Positions 1 through 5,859 of a stretch of 6,959 nucleotides of DNA are shown here, piece by piece. The translations under genes and the position numbers were made by a program. Each line of letters starts with the position of its first letter. Positions within the stretch are counted from its first letter, which is position 1. A model generated the notes under the pieces. That model did not search any database. It saw only the letters and a program-made list of their open reading frames with translations, and was not told the origin of the DNA. The DNA is from Bacteroidota bacterium (GTDB lineage: Bacteria > Bacteroidota > Bacteroidia > Chitinophagales > Chitinophagaceae), in the NCBI GenBank assembly GCA_023423285.1, contig JAFAFV010000245.1, forward strand, positions 1 to 6,959, in the 5' to 3' direction.

Positions 1-104
1 ACCAGCAGGTAACAAATAACACTGCTGAAAACCACCATGATGCTTAATGAAGGCTTGATCAACTGAATAAAATCTCTAAAGCCTCCCTGTTTTGTCAATT
101 TCAA
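1..104 (-). CDS. cyoE: Haem O synthase (protohaem IX farnesyltransferase), N-terminal fragment; start uncertain
   Basis: The last frame of the operon runs off the left edge. From the TTG at 102-104 it gives 34 codons, including FRDFIQLIKPSLSIMVV and then a hydrophobic segment FSSVICYLL. This matches the start of the UbiA-type prenyltransferase CyoE/CtaB, in which a 'xxKPxxx' element leads into helix 1. CyoE adds a farnesyl group to haem B to make haem O, the haem A precursor needed by CoxA; a place directly after coxA is common in Bacteroidota. The aspartate-rich active-site motifs lie outside the window. No in-frame ATG precedes the KP motif: candidates are TTG at 98 or 104 and GTG at 152 or 155, with an in-frame TAA at 159-161 closing the frame. 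The upstream arrangement suggests the original start was displaced. A degraded gene cannot be excluded. Confidence 0.68.
   Translation of the reverse strand, partial: MKLTKQGGFRDFIQLIKPSLSIMVVFSSVICYLL
72..89 (-). repeat. 18-bp imperfect direct repeat, copy 2 (inside cyoE)
   Basis: On the plus strand this reads ATCTCTAAAGCCTCCCTG, differing from the copy at 201-218 at two positions (76/205 and 85/214). It encodes QGGFRD of CyoE. The offset of 129 bp between the copies is a multiple of three. Confidence 0.7.
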
Positions 105-115
105 TTTTATTTTGA

Positions 116-152
116 GTGAAATGCAGCAATAGGTATCAGCGATACATTTCAC
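116..152 (-). other. Inverted repeat upstream of cyoE coding sequence
   Basis: GTGAAATG (116-123) and CATTTCAC (145-152) are perfect 8-bp inverted copies. Nested between them, GTATC (133-137) and GATAC (141-145) can form a small stem around AGC, sharing C145 with the outer arm. The structure ends 12 bp before the TTG at 104 and would cover the alternative GTG at 150-152, so it might influence cyoE translation or mark the arms of an inserted element. Confidence 0.45.
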
Positions 153-161
153 CACATTTTA

Positions 162-180
162 TTTCCGCCTGCGGCGAAAA
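162..180 (-). other. Intergenic hairpin between coxA and cyoE
   Basis: In the minus-strand transcript, UUUUCGCC and GGCGGAAA can pair around a three-base GCA loop: eight pairs with one G-U wobble. The wobble would be a C-A mismatch in a plus-strand RNA, which favours a role in the operon transcript. No U-tract follows the stem (UAAAAUGUGG does), so it does not have the form of an intrinsic terminator; an RNA processing or stability element is possible. Confidence 0.5.
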
Positions 181-194
181 GTTAATATTTAATG

Positions 195-239
195 TCAAAC
201 ATCTTTAAAGCCTGCCTGGCCCCTGCGTCCCGCTGCCAT
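195..239 (-). other. 14-codon leader ORF, possible detached start of cyoE
   Basis: One base after the coxA stop, an ATG (237-239) opens a frame encoding MAAGRRGQAGFKDV, then TGA. Its end, QAGFKD, closely matches QGGFRD at the start of the recognisable CyoE sequence (72-89). The two copies are in the same reading frame, 129 bp (43 codons) apart. Joining the frames at the repeat gives a continuous ATG-started CyoE reading into FIQLIKPSLS. It may be the original cyoE N-terminus cut off by an insertion, or a chance short ORF. Confidence 0.4.
201..218 (-). repeat. 18-bp imperfect direct repeat, copy 1 (coxA-proximal)
   Basis: On the plus strand this reads ATCTTTAAAGCCTGCCTG and matches positions 72-89 at 16 of 18 bases. 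It encodes QAGFKD in the short ORF after coxA. Flanking bases on both sides differ from those around the second copy, so the repeat has sharp ends. Confidence 0.7.
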
Positions 240-240
240 T

Positions 241-2049
241 TTAATGCTTACTTTCTCCCTCTGTTACATCTTCAGTTTGAGGAATAAAATCCCGGCCATC
301 TTTACTGTAATCGTACGCCCAGCGCTTAACTTCAGGAATCTCTCCCTCCCAGTTGCCATGGCCCGGGTTGATCGGAGTAGTCCACTCCAGGGTATTGGAG
401 TTCCATGGATTTTTACTGGTTACCCTGCGCCCTTTATACATTGAGTAAAAGAAGTTGAACACAAACATCAACTGTATGGCAAACACAATAATGGTTACTA
501 CCGTGATCATGGCATCAAGGCTTTGAAACTGGTTGAAGCTGGTCCAACTGCTTTTATCCAAATAACGGCGTGGCATGCCTGCCAATCCCTGGTAGTGCAT
601 GGGCCAGAAGATGAGGTAAGCACCGGCAAGGGTGATCCAAAAGTGAAAATATCCCAGCGTATTATTCATATACCTGCCAAACATTTTGGGAAACCAGTGA
701 TAAATACCCGCAAACATCCCAAAGAAAGCAGATACACCCATTACAATATGGAAGTGAGCGATCACAAACATTGTATCGTGCACATGTATATCAATAGTAG
801 AATTTCCCAACCAGATACCTGTTAAACCACCACTGATAAATAAGCTTACAAAACCGATGGAAAACAGCATAGCCGGTGTAAAGCGGATATTACCCCGCCA
901 CAAAGTGGTAAGCCAGTTGAATACTTTAATAGCTGAAGGCACGGCGATCAACAAGGTTAGCAAGACAAATACCGAGCCCAGGAAGGGGTTCATACCTGTA
1001 ACAAACATATGGTGTGCCCAAACCAGAAATGCAAGAACACAGATTGCAAACAATGAACCAACCATGGCCATATAGCCAAAAATTGGCTTGCGCGCGTTTA
1101 CCGACATTACTTCAGACACTAGGCCCATGGTAGGCATAATGATAATATAAACTTCTGGGTGGCCAAGGAACCAAAACAAGTGCTGGAACAGAATGGCGCT
1201 ACCGCCTTCGTTAGGCAAAGCTTCGCCCGCAATAAAAATATCGCTCAGGTAAAAACTGGTACCCAGGTGGCGATCGAACATCAACAATACAACGCCTGAA
1301 AGTAGTACCGGGAAAGACAAAACACCCAGTATGGCTGTAAATAATAATGCCCAGATGGTTAAAGGCAATCTTGTCATGCTCATGCCTTTAGTACGCATGT
1401 TTAGGATAGTGGAAATATAATTCAAACCGCCTAAAAGCTGGGAGATGATAAACAGGGCCATGGCTATGATCCAGTAATCCATACCTGCTTTTGAACCAGA
1501 AGAAGCCTGGCCTAATGCGCTCAGCGGCGGGTAAATAGTCCAGCCGCCATTGGCAGGGCCTGTTTGAATGAACAGCGAAGCCAGCATTACAATGCTGCCT
1601 GCAAAAAAGAACCAGTAAGACAGCATGTTCATAAAAGGCGAAGCCATGTCTCTTGCACCTATCTGCAGTGGAATAAGAAAGTTGGCAAACGTGCCGCTCA
1701 GCCCAGCTGTTAATACAAAAAATACCAGCACAGTGCCGTGCATGGTGGTTAATGCATAATAAAAGTCGGGCGTAAGCTTTCCGCCGGCAGCCCAGTGGCC
1801 AAAAAATGTTTCAAGTATGGGAAAACTTTCATCGGGAAAACCGAGTTGTAGACGGAACAGCACCGAAAATAAACCCCCGATAATAGCCCAAATGATGCCT
1901 GTAACCAAAAACTGCTTCGCGATCATTTTATGATCCTGGCTGAAAATATATTTGGTTATAAAAGTTTCTTTATGATGATGCACATGATGGTCTCCGTGAT
2001 GGTGGCCATAGCTTGCAACCTCAGGGTGTATATGTAAAGTATCACTCAT
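241..2049 (-). CDS. coxA: Cytochrome c oxidase subunit I (haem-copper oxygen reductase, A1-type)
   Basis: Catalytic subunit that reduces O2 to water and pumps protons across the inner membrane. At 602 residues it has the full family complement. Haem a ligands are His104 and His434, the haem a3 ligand is His432 (AHFH), and CuB ligands are His297, His346 and His347, with Tyr301 placed to cross-link to His297. Glu299 in GHPEVY marks the A1 subfamily. D-pathway residues Asp134 and Asn141 (GARDMASPFMN) and K-pathway Lys375 with Ser372 (PSAIKVFNW) are present; His424/Asp425 match the Mg-site pair. The C-terminal 'GLAGMPRRY' (488-496) is canonical. The first 26 residues are unusual in holding ten His. 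The start at 2049 is 38 bp after coxB, with an A-rich leader directly upstream. It is co-encoded with ACIII, so a supercomplex is likely. Confidence 0.97.
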   Translation of the reverse strand: MSDTLHIHPEVASYGHHHGDHHVHHHKETFITKYIFSQDHKMIAKQFLVTGIIWAIIGGLFSVLFRLQLGFPDESFPILETFFGHWAAGGKLTPDFYYALTTMHGTVLVFFVLTAGLSGTFANFLIPLQIGARDMASPFMNMLSYWFFFAGSIVMLASLFIQTGPANGGWTIYPPLSALGQASSGSKAGMDYWIIAMALFIISQLLGGLNYISTILNMRTKGMSMTRLPLTIWALLFTAILGVLSFPVLLSGVVLLMFDRHLGTSFYLSDIFIAGEALPNEGGSAILFQHLFWFLGHPEVYIIIMPTMGLVSEVMSVNARKPIFGYMAMVGSLFAICVLAFLVWAHHMFVTGMNPFLGSVFVLLTLLIAVPSAIKVFNWLTTLWRGNIRFTPAMLFSIGFVSLFISGGLTGIWLGNSTIDIHVHDTMFVIAHFHIVMGVSAFFGMFAGIYHWFPKMFGRYMNNTLGYFHFWITLAGAYLIFWPMHYQGLAGMPRRYLDKSSWTSFNQFQSLDAMITVVTIIVFAIQLMFVFNFFYSMYKGRRVTSKNPWNSNTLEWTTPINPGHGNWEGEIPEVKRWAYDYSKDGRDFIPQTEDVTEGESKH

Positions 2050-2087
2050 TTTTTTAACGTATTAATATTGTTGATAGGATGACCTGC

Positions 2088-3200
2088 TTATTTTGTTGTT
2101 ACTGAATCTGCCCCTGCCCCTGTTGCCACACCTGCCGAATCTTTTGCTGCGGTAGTATCGGCTTTGGCCGTTACAGAATCTGGCTTTGCTGCACCTGCTG
2201 CCGCGTCTGCCAGTGCTCTTTTGGCAAAAAGGTATTGGGGTATTTTAGACCTGATCCACTGATCATATTCTTCCTGGGTTTCTACAATAATTTCACCCCT
2301 CATGCCTGTATGCCCAGACCCGCACATTTGATCACAGGCAATTTCATACACAAAATTAGGATTACCAAGTTCTTCCTGCATTTGTTTGGTGGTTTTAGTA
2401 GGGGTAAACCACAAAGTGGTTGGGGTACCCGGTACTGCATCCATCTTTAACCTGAAGTGGGGTAAACCTACGCTGTGTATAACATCCTTGGCATTAATTA
2501 CAAGTTTTACTGGCTTACCAATCACAAGGTGCATGGGTTCAGAGCCAATATAAACATCATCCCGGTTTGCGCCGTCATCCCAAATTTGGCCTAACGGGTT
2601 GGCGTGTACAAGGTCAATGTTTTTATAATATTTTTTACCCAGTATACCATCTTTGCCCGGGTAGCGGTATTCCCATTTAAACTGGCTTCCGGTTATTTCA
2701 ACTGTCATAGCATCAGCAGGAGCCGGGCCGGTTATCTTGTACCAGTATACAAGGCCAAAGCCAATCAAGATGGTTAACACGATAGCAGGTACCACTGTCC
2801 AAATTAGTTCCAGCTTATTATTATGCGGGAAATAGTAGGTTTTGCGTGTGTCGGACTCCTGATATCTGTAAGAGTACCAGAACAATAAAATTTGCGTGGC
2901 AAAAAATACAAGGCCGGTGGCGATGAGGGTATATTTCATCATGTTGTCAACCAAAACACCGTGGTCTGAAGCTGATGTACCAAACTTTAATATTTTATCT
3001 CCCAGGGTGTGGTGCGTCCAGTATACACCAAACAACCCCACAATCAGAAATACCAGTAACAGGAAGGCATTGATCCTGTTCGACTCTTTACGGGATTTTT
3101 CTTCTCCGCGTATTACCGATACAAATTCGCTCGCCCGCGCTATTTGAACAGTGATGATAAACCCTAAAGCTAATATGGCCAGTATTAAAAAAGTTTGCAT
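2088..3200 (-). CDS. coxB: Cytochrome c oxidase subunit II (CuA-containing)
   Basis: Subunit II accepts electrons from cytochrome c through the binuclear CuA centre and passes them to haem a in CoxA. In this 370-residue protein the CuA ligands are complete: His242, Cys289, Cys293, His297 and Met300 (the C-X3-C-X3-H-X2-M pattern), with Cys291-region position 291 being Gln rather than the common Glu. The aromatic electron-entry segment SQFKWEYRYPG (172-182) is present. The usual two-helix hairpin is at about 90-109 and 134-153, and two further hydrophobic segments precede it (2-21 and 43-61). The C-terminus (about 330-370) is an Ala/Asp/Thr/Lys low-complexity tail. There is no CXXCH, so this is not a caa3-type fusion with cytochrome c; ActE upstream is the likely donor. 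The start at 3200 follows an AT-rich 54-bp gap after actF. Confidence 0.96.
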   Translation of the reverse strand: MQTFLILAILALGFIITVQIARASEFVSVIRGEEKSRKESNRINAFLLLVFLIVGLFGVYWTHHTLGDKILKFGTSASDHGVLVDNMMKYTLIATGLVFFATQILLFWYSYRYQESDTRKTYYFPHNNKLELIWTVVPAIVLTILIGFGLVYWYKITGPAPADAMTVEITGSQFKWEYRYPGKDGILGKKYYKNIDLVHANPLGQIWDDGANRDDVYIGSEPMHLVIGKPVKLVINAKDVIHSVGLPHFRLKMDAVPGTPTTLWFTPTKTTKQMQEELGNPNFVYEIACDQMCGSGHTGMRGEIIVETQEEYDQWIRSKIPQYLFAKRALADAAAGAAKPDSVTAKADTTAAKDSAGVATGAGADSVTTK

Positions 3201-3254
3201 ACGATATTATTCTGTTATAATCTGCTTTAATAATGATTTCTGTCAAAAAATTTC

Positions 3255-4499
3255 TTAGGTGTGATGTATCACACTTTCTTTCACAAACGGATGATTAACG
3301 GCTACCAGCGGATACCTGCTAAGGGTTCTTCCTGTAACATACATGATAATACCGATAAAGAATAATGCCACACCCATATCTGCTAAAATAAAAGGAACTT
3401 TTTTAGGAGATACCGCAGGGAAAACCATCTGGTAAAAATCCAGCCAGTGGCCAAAAATGATGAGCAACGCCATTATAGTAACAACTGTATAATTACGCTT
3501 ACTATCGCGGCTCATTAAAATCAAAATGGGCGCTACAAAGTTGATGATCAGCATGATCCAGAAAATAGGGCTGTAAATACCCTCGGCCCGCGGTTTAAAA
3601 TAAATGGTTTCCTCAGGAATATTGGCATACCAGATAAGCATGAATTGAGAGAACCACAGGTACGTCCAAAAAATAGAGAAGGCAAACATAAATTTAGCCA
3701 GGTCGTGAATATGTTCCCGGTTTACTATGCTGAGGTACCCATTATTTTTAAGAAATATAACAAACACGGTAATGAGTGCCACACCCGATACAAATGTGCT
3801 GGCAAACGTGTACCAACTGTACATGGTGCTGTACCAGTGGGCATCAATGCTCATCAGCCATAACCAGGGAATGGAGGACATAACCGTAAGTGCAAAAACG
3901 ATCATAAACAGGGCTGCAGCTACGGTATTTTTAAACTGGAACCTGTATTTCTGCTGTGCGTTTTCAAATGGGGCTTCATCCGTCTGGCGGGAAATTTTGC
4001 GCATGCGCCAGCCCAAAAAAGACCAGAGGATAACCGTAAGCACTGTTGTAATGGTGAAAAAAGTGGGGTTTAAAAATCCTTTTTTAAAATCTAAAACTTT
4101 ATCGTGTTCCACATGGGCCGCATCCGTCCAGTGATAAATATTATGGTTTCCGCCATAAACAATGGATAATAAAATCACCAGGGCAATTACACCAATTACG
4201 GGCACTGCTGCAGAAACAGCTTCCGTAACTCTTGTAAAAGCAATCTGCCATCCGCCCCAGGCCAATATGGTGGCACACATAAAAAACATCGCCGCGTTTA
4301 CAATCAATAAAAAGTATACGCTGTTTTGCAGCAGGCTGGCCCAAAACCTGGCATGGTTGGCGTGCTCTTCTTCAGGCGTAGCCGCCGCACCGTGGGTGCT
4401 GAGGTATAAAGCGATAACAGCCAGCAACCCTAATGCCATTAATACAAAGGCTATAGTATTATATCTTTTGGTTGGTATAAATTTTTCTACTGTTGACAT
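3255..4499 (-). CDS. actF: ActF, second polytopic quinol:cytochrome c oxidoreductase subunit of alternative complex III
   Basis: This 414-residue membrane protein is the ActF subunit, distantly related to ActC/NrfD and usually annotated in Bacteroidota as 'quinol:cytochrome c oxidoreductase'. About ten hydrophobic helices are visible: roughly 13-33, 57-79, 98-115, 147-164, 192-209, 225-249, 267-290, 309-329, 337-356 and 372-390. The strongest family marker is the segment at 271-297, with IFWTYLWFSQFMLIWYAN followed by IPEET; a second is GHWLDFYQMVFP (350-361). A His-rich loop (117-132) sits between helices 3 and 4. No haem-binding or iron-sulfur motif occurs, as expected. It pairs with ActC in the membrane core of ACIII. 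It lies 38 bp after actE and 54 bp before coxB. The ATG at 4499 is the only start that retains the complete first helix with a short N-terminus. Confidence 0.93.
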   Translation of the reverse strand: MSTVEKFIPTKRYNTIAFVLMALGLLAVIALYLSTHGAAATPEEEHANHARFWASLLQNSVYFLLIVNAAMFFMCATILAWGGWQIAFTRVTEAVSAAVPVIGVIALVILLSIVYGGNHNIYHWTDAAHVEHDKVLDFKKGFLNPTFFTITTVLTVILWSFLGWRMRKISRQTDEAPFENAQQKYRFQFKNTVAAALFMIVFALTVMSSIPWLWLMSIDAHWYSTMYSWYTFASTFVSGVALITVFVIFLKNNGYLSIVNREHIHDLAKFMFAFSIFWTYLWFSQFMLIWYANIPEETIYFKPRAEGIYSPIFWIMLIINFVAPILILMSRDSKRNYTVVTIMALLIIFGHWLDFYQMVFPAVSPKKVPFILADMGVALFFIGIIMYVTGRTLSRYPLVAVNHPFVKESVIHHT

Positions 4500-4537
4500 C
4501 CCAATTCTTTTATTTGTAGTTCAGTTAAAATAACGCT

Positions 4538-5188
4538 TTAGTTTGCTGCCGCAGTTTCGTTGCCTGTTTGCTGTGCAGCAGCTGTACTGTCTGCCGGTGC
4601 TTCAGCCGGCGCAGATCCTTTTTGTTTGGAACGAATGAAAGAAATAATCTCCCACCGCTGCCTTGGTGTAACCTGTGAAGCGTAAGGACCCATTGCACGA
4701 ATACCATAAGTGATGGAATGGAACATGGTTCCGTCTGCCATTGCTACCATTGCCGGCTCTAAAAAATTTCGGGGTGCCGCCGAGTAAGGACCTTCGCCAC
4801 CTTTAAATAAAGGGCCGTTACCATCAAGCTTTGCGCCATGGCATACACCGCAATTAATTAGGTAAATTCGCTCGGCTTCTTTTAAGTCAACAGCAACGCC
4901 CATCGTATCTAACGGATTTTTGACCGTGGCGGATAAAGCATATCCCAGAGAATCGTGCTTATAAGGATATATGAAATTTAAATCATCGTTGCGCGAGATA
5001 GTCCCTGCCACCGGCAACCCGTTGTAACTTACACCAGCTTGTTTCAGGGCAGAGTTGTCGGCATAGGTTTCATTTGCCACGCTATAGAACATATCGGGCA
5101 TATAGGCATAGCCGGGGCCTTTGCCTGCACCGCATCCTGCCAAAAATCCGCTCGCTGCTACTGTTGCTATTAATAAATATTTTTTCAT
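4538..5188 (-). CDS. actE: ActE, mono-haem cytochrome c lipoprotein of alternative complex III
   Basis: This 216-residue protein is a periplasmic, lipid-anchored class I cytochrome c. The N-terminus has the shape of a lipoprotein signal: MKK, a hydrophobic core, then the lipobox LAGC with acylated Cys19. The single haem-binding motif CGVCH is at 113-117, and Met166 (in IRAMGPY) is the likely distal ligand. The RQRWEIISFIR helix (176-186) is the usual C-terminal helix of the fold. Residues 190-216 form an Ala/Pro/Thr-rich low-complexity tail. A longer frame starts at 5266 inside actD, but it would put 26 polar residues ahead of the lipoprotein signal, so the ATG at 5188 is preferred. In ACIII, ActE takes electrons from the multihaem subunit. 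Since the adjacent CoxB has no cytochrome domain, ActE probably delivers them to CuA (inference). Confidence 0.93.
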   Translation of the reverse strand: MKKYLLIATVAASGFLAGCGAGKGPGYAYMPDMFYSVANETYADNSALKQAGVSYNGLPVAGTISRNDDLNFIYPYKHDSLGYALSATVKNPLDTMGVAVDLKEAERIYLINCGVCHGAKLDGNGPLFKGGEGPYSAAPRNFLEPAMVAMADGTMFHSITYGIRAMGPYASQVTPRQRWEIISFIRSKQKGSAPAEAPADSTAAAQQTGNETAAAN

Positions 5189-5234
5189 TTTCGTATTCGT
5201 GTTTGGGCATTTCAACTGCCTGTTACTCCATATT

Positions 5235-5828
5235 TTATTGTTGTACCTCTGGTACCGGTTTTCCAAACCTTACTGTTTGCCTGTCGTACCTGCCAAACCA
5301 CCAGCCGGTTTCTTTATGTTCAACCTTTACATCCTGCGCGCCTACACTTTGTAAAAATGCCACCGCTTCGGCTTCGTTGGTTTTATCGGTACACTCAATG
5401 GCCATTACAAATGTATCATCGGTGCTGCGGAGGTTGAAATGGTCTTTTTTAACAAATGGTGCCAACTGGCACAGCCAGCAAAACGTAAGCACCATACCTA
5501 CAGCCGAAAATAAAACCGTTAGCTCAAACATAATAGGTATCCACGCAGGCAGAGAAAAGAAAGGTTTTCCACCAAAATTAATCTGCCAGTCAACCGTTAA
5601 AGCCCATGTAATAAAACTGATGGCTGTAATAGTACCGGTAATACCGTAAATAAACCCGGCTATATGCAGGTCTGTATCTTTATGGCCCATCGTCTTGTCT
5701 AACCCGTGAATGGGAAACGGCGTGTACACATCATGCAGCTTGTAGCCTGCCTTACGCACTTTGGTAACAGCGGGAAACAAAACGTTCTCGTCATAAAAGT
5801 TGCCGGTTACAAATTTTTTAATGCTCAT
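5235..5828 (-). CDS. actD: ActD, DUF3341 membrane subunit of alternative complex III
   Basis: This 197-residue protein matches the DUF3341/ActD family, a small accessory membrane subunit of ACIII without cofactors. The N-terminal soluble part (1-54) opens with a 'KKFVTGNFYDENVLFPAV' type segment and contains 'YTPFPIHGLD' (35-44), both typical of the family. Two hydrophobic helices follow (about 55-77 and 97-120), joined by a loop with 'NFGGKPFFSLPAW'. A C-terminal ferredoxin-like soluble part ends in a Gly/Trp/Arg-rich stretch (175-190). It has no Cys-X2-Cys-His motif, in agreement with a haem-free role. The start is the ATG at 5828, 31 bp after actC, behind an AT-rich leader without a Shine-Dalgarno sequence. 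Gene order between actC and actE supports the assignment. A catalytic role is not known for the family; it is thought to be structural. Confidence 0.92.
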   Translation of the reverse strand: MSIKKFVTGNFYDENVLFPAVTKVRKAGYKLHDVYTPFPIHGLDKTMGHKDTDLHIAGFIYGITGTITAISFITWALTVDWQINFGGKPFFSLPAWIPIMFELTVLFSAVGMVLTFCWLCQLAPFVKKDHFNLRSTDDTFVMAIECTDKTNEAEAVAFLQSVGAQDVKVEHKETGWWFGRYDRQTVRFGKPVPEVQQ

Positions 5829-5859
5829 TATATTAATCTTCGCTTTTTATCAAAAAAAA

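Noticed and set aside
162..180. Intrinsic terminator after coxA
   Set aside because: The stem is present but is followed by UAAAAUGUGG rather than a U-run, and cyoE continues downstream on the same strand.
192..205. GATGTTTG on the minus strand as a Bacteroidota-type -7 promoter element for cyoE
   Set aside because: It misses the leading T of TAnnTTTG and has no TTG at the proper upstream distance, so it is not supported.
3201..3254. Possible internal promoter before coxB: TTGACA followed by TATAAC on the minus strand
   Set aside because: The spacer is 21 bases, longer than the sigma70 optimum, and Bacteroidota primary promoters use a different -7 motif (TAnnTTTG), which is absent. The 54-bp gap is simply AT-rich.
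3727..4134. 135-codon plus-strand frame, with other plus-strand frames at 4162-4533, 523-825 and 2896-3147
   Set aside because: All are antisense to strongly conserved membrane protein genes (actF, coxA, coxB) and show no independent motif or leader.
4141..4344. 67-codon minus-strand frame inside actF, and a 60-codon one at 4525-4707 inside actE
   Set aside because: Each is an alternate frame within a well-supported gene on the same strand, with no frameshift signal or domain.
5189..5266. N-terminal extension of actE to an ATG at 5266 inside actD
   Set aside because: It would place 26 polar residues before a clear lipoprotein signal peptide with lipobox; the ATG at 5188 starts exactly at MKK.
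5074..5649. 191-codon open frame on the plus strand
   Set aside because: It lies antisense across actE and actD, both firmly identified by motifs, and its product is a Cys/Ser/Thr-rich string without a recognisable domain. It is a shadow frame.
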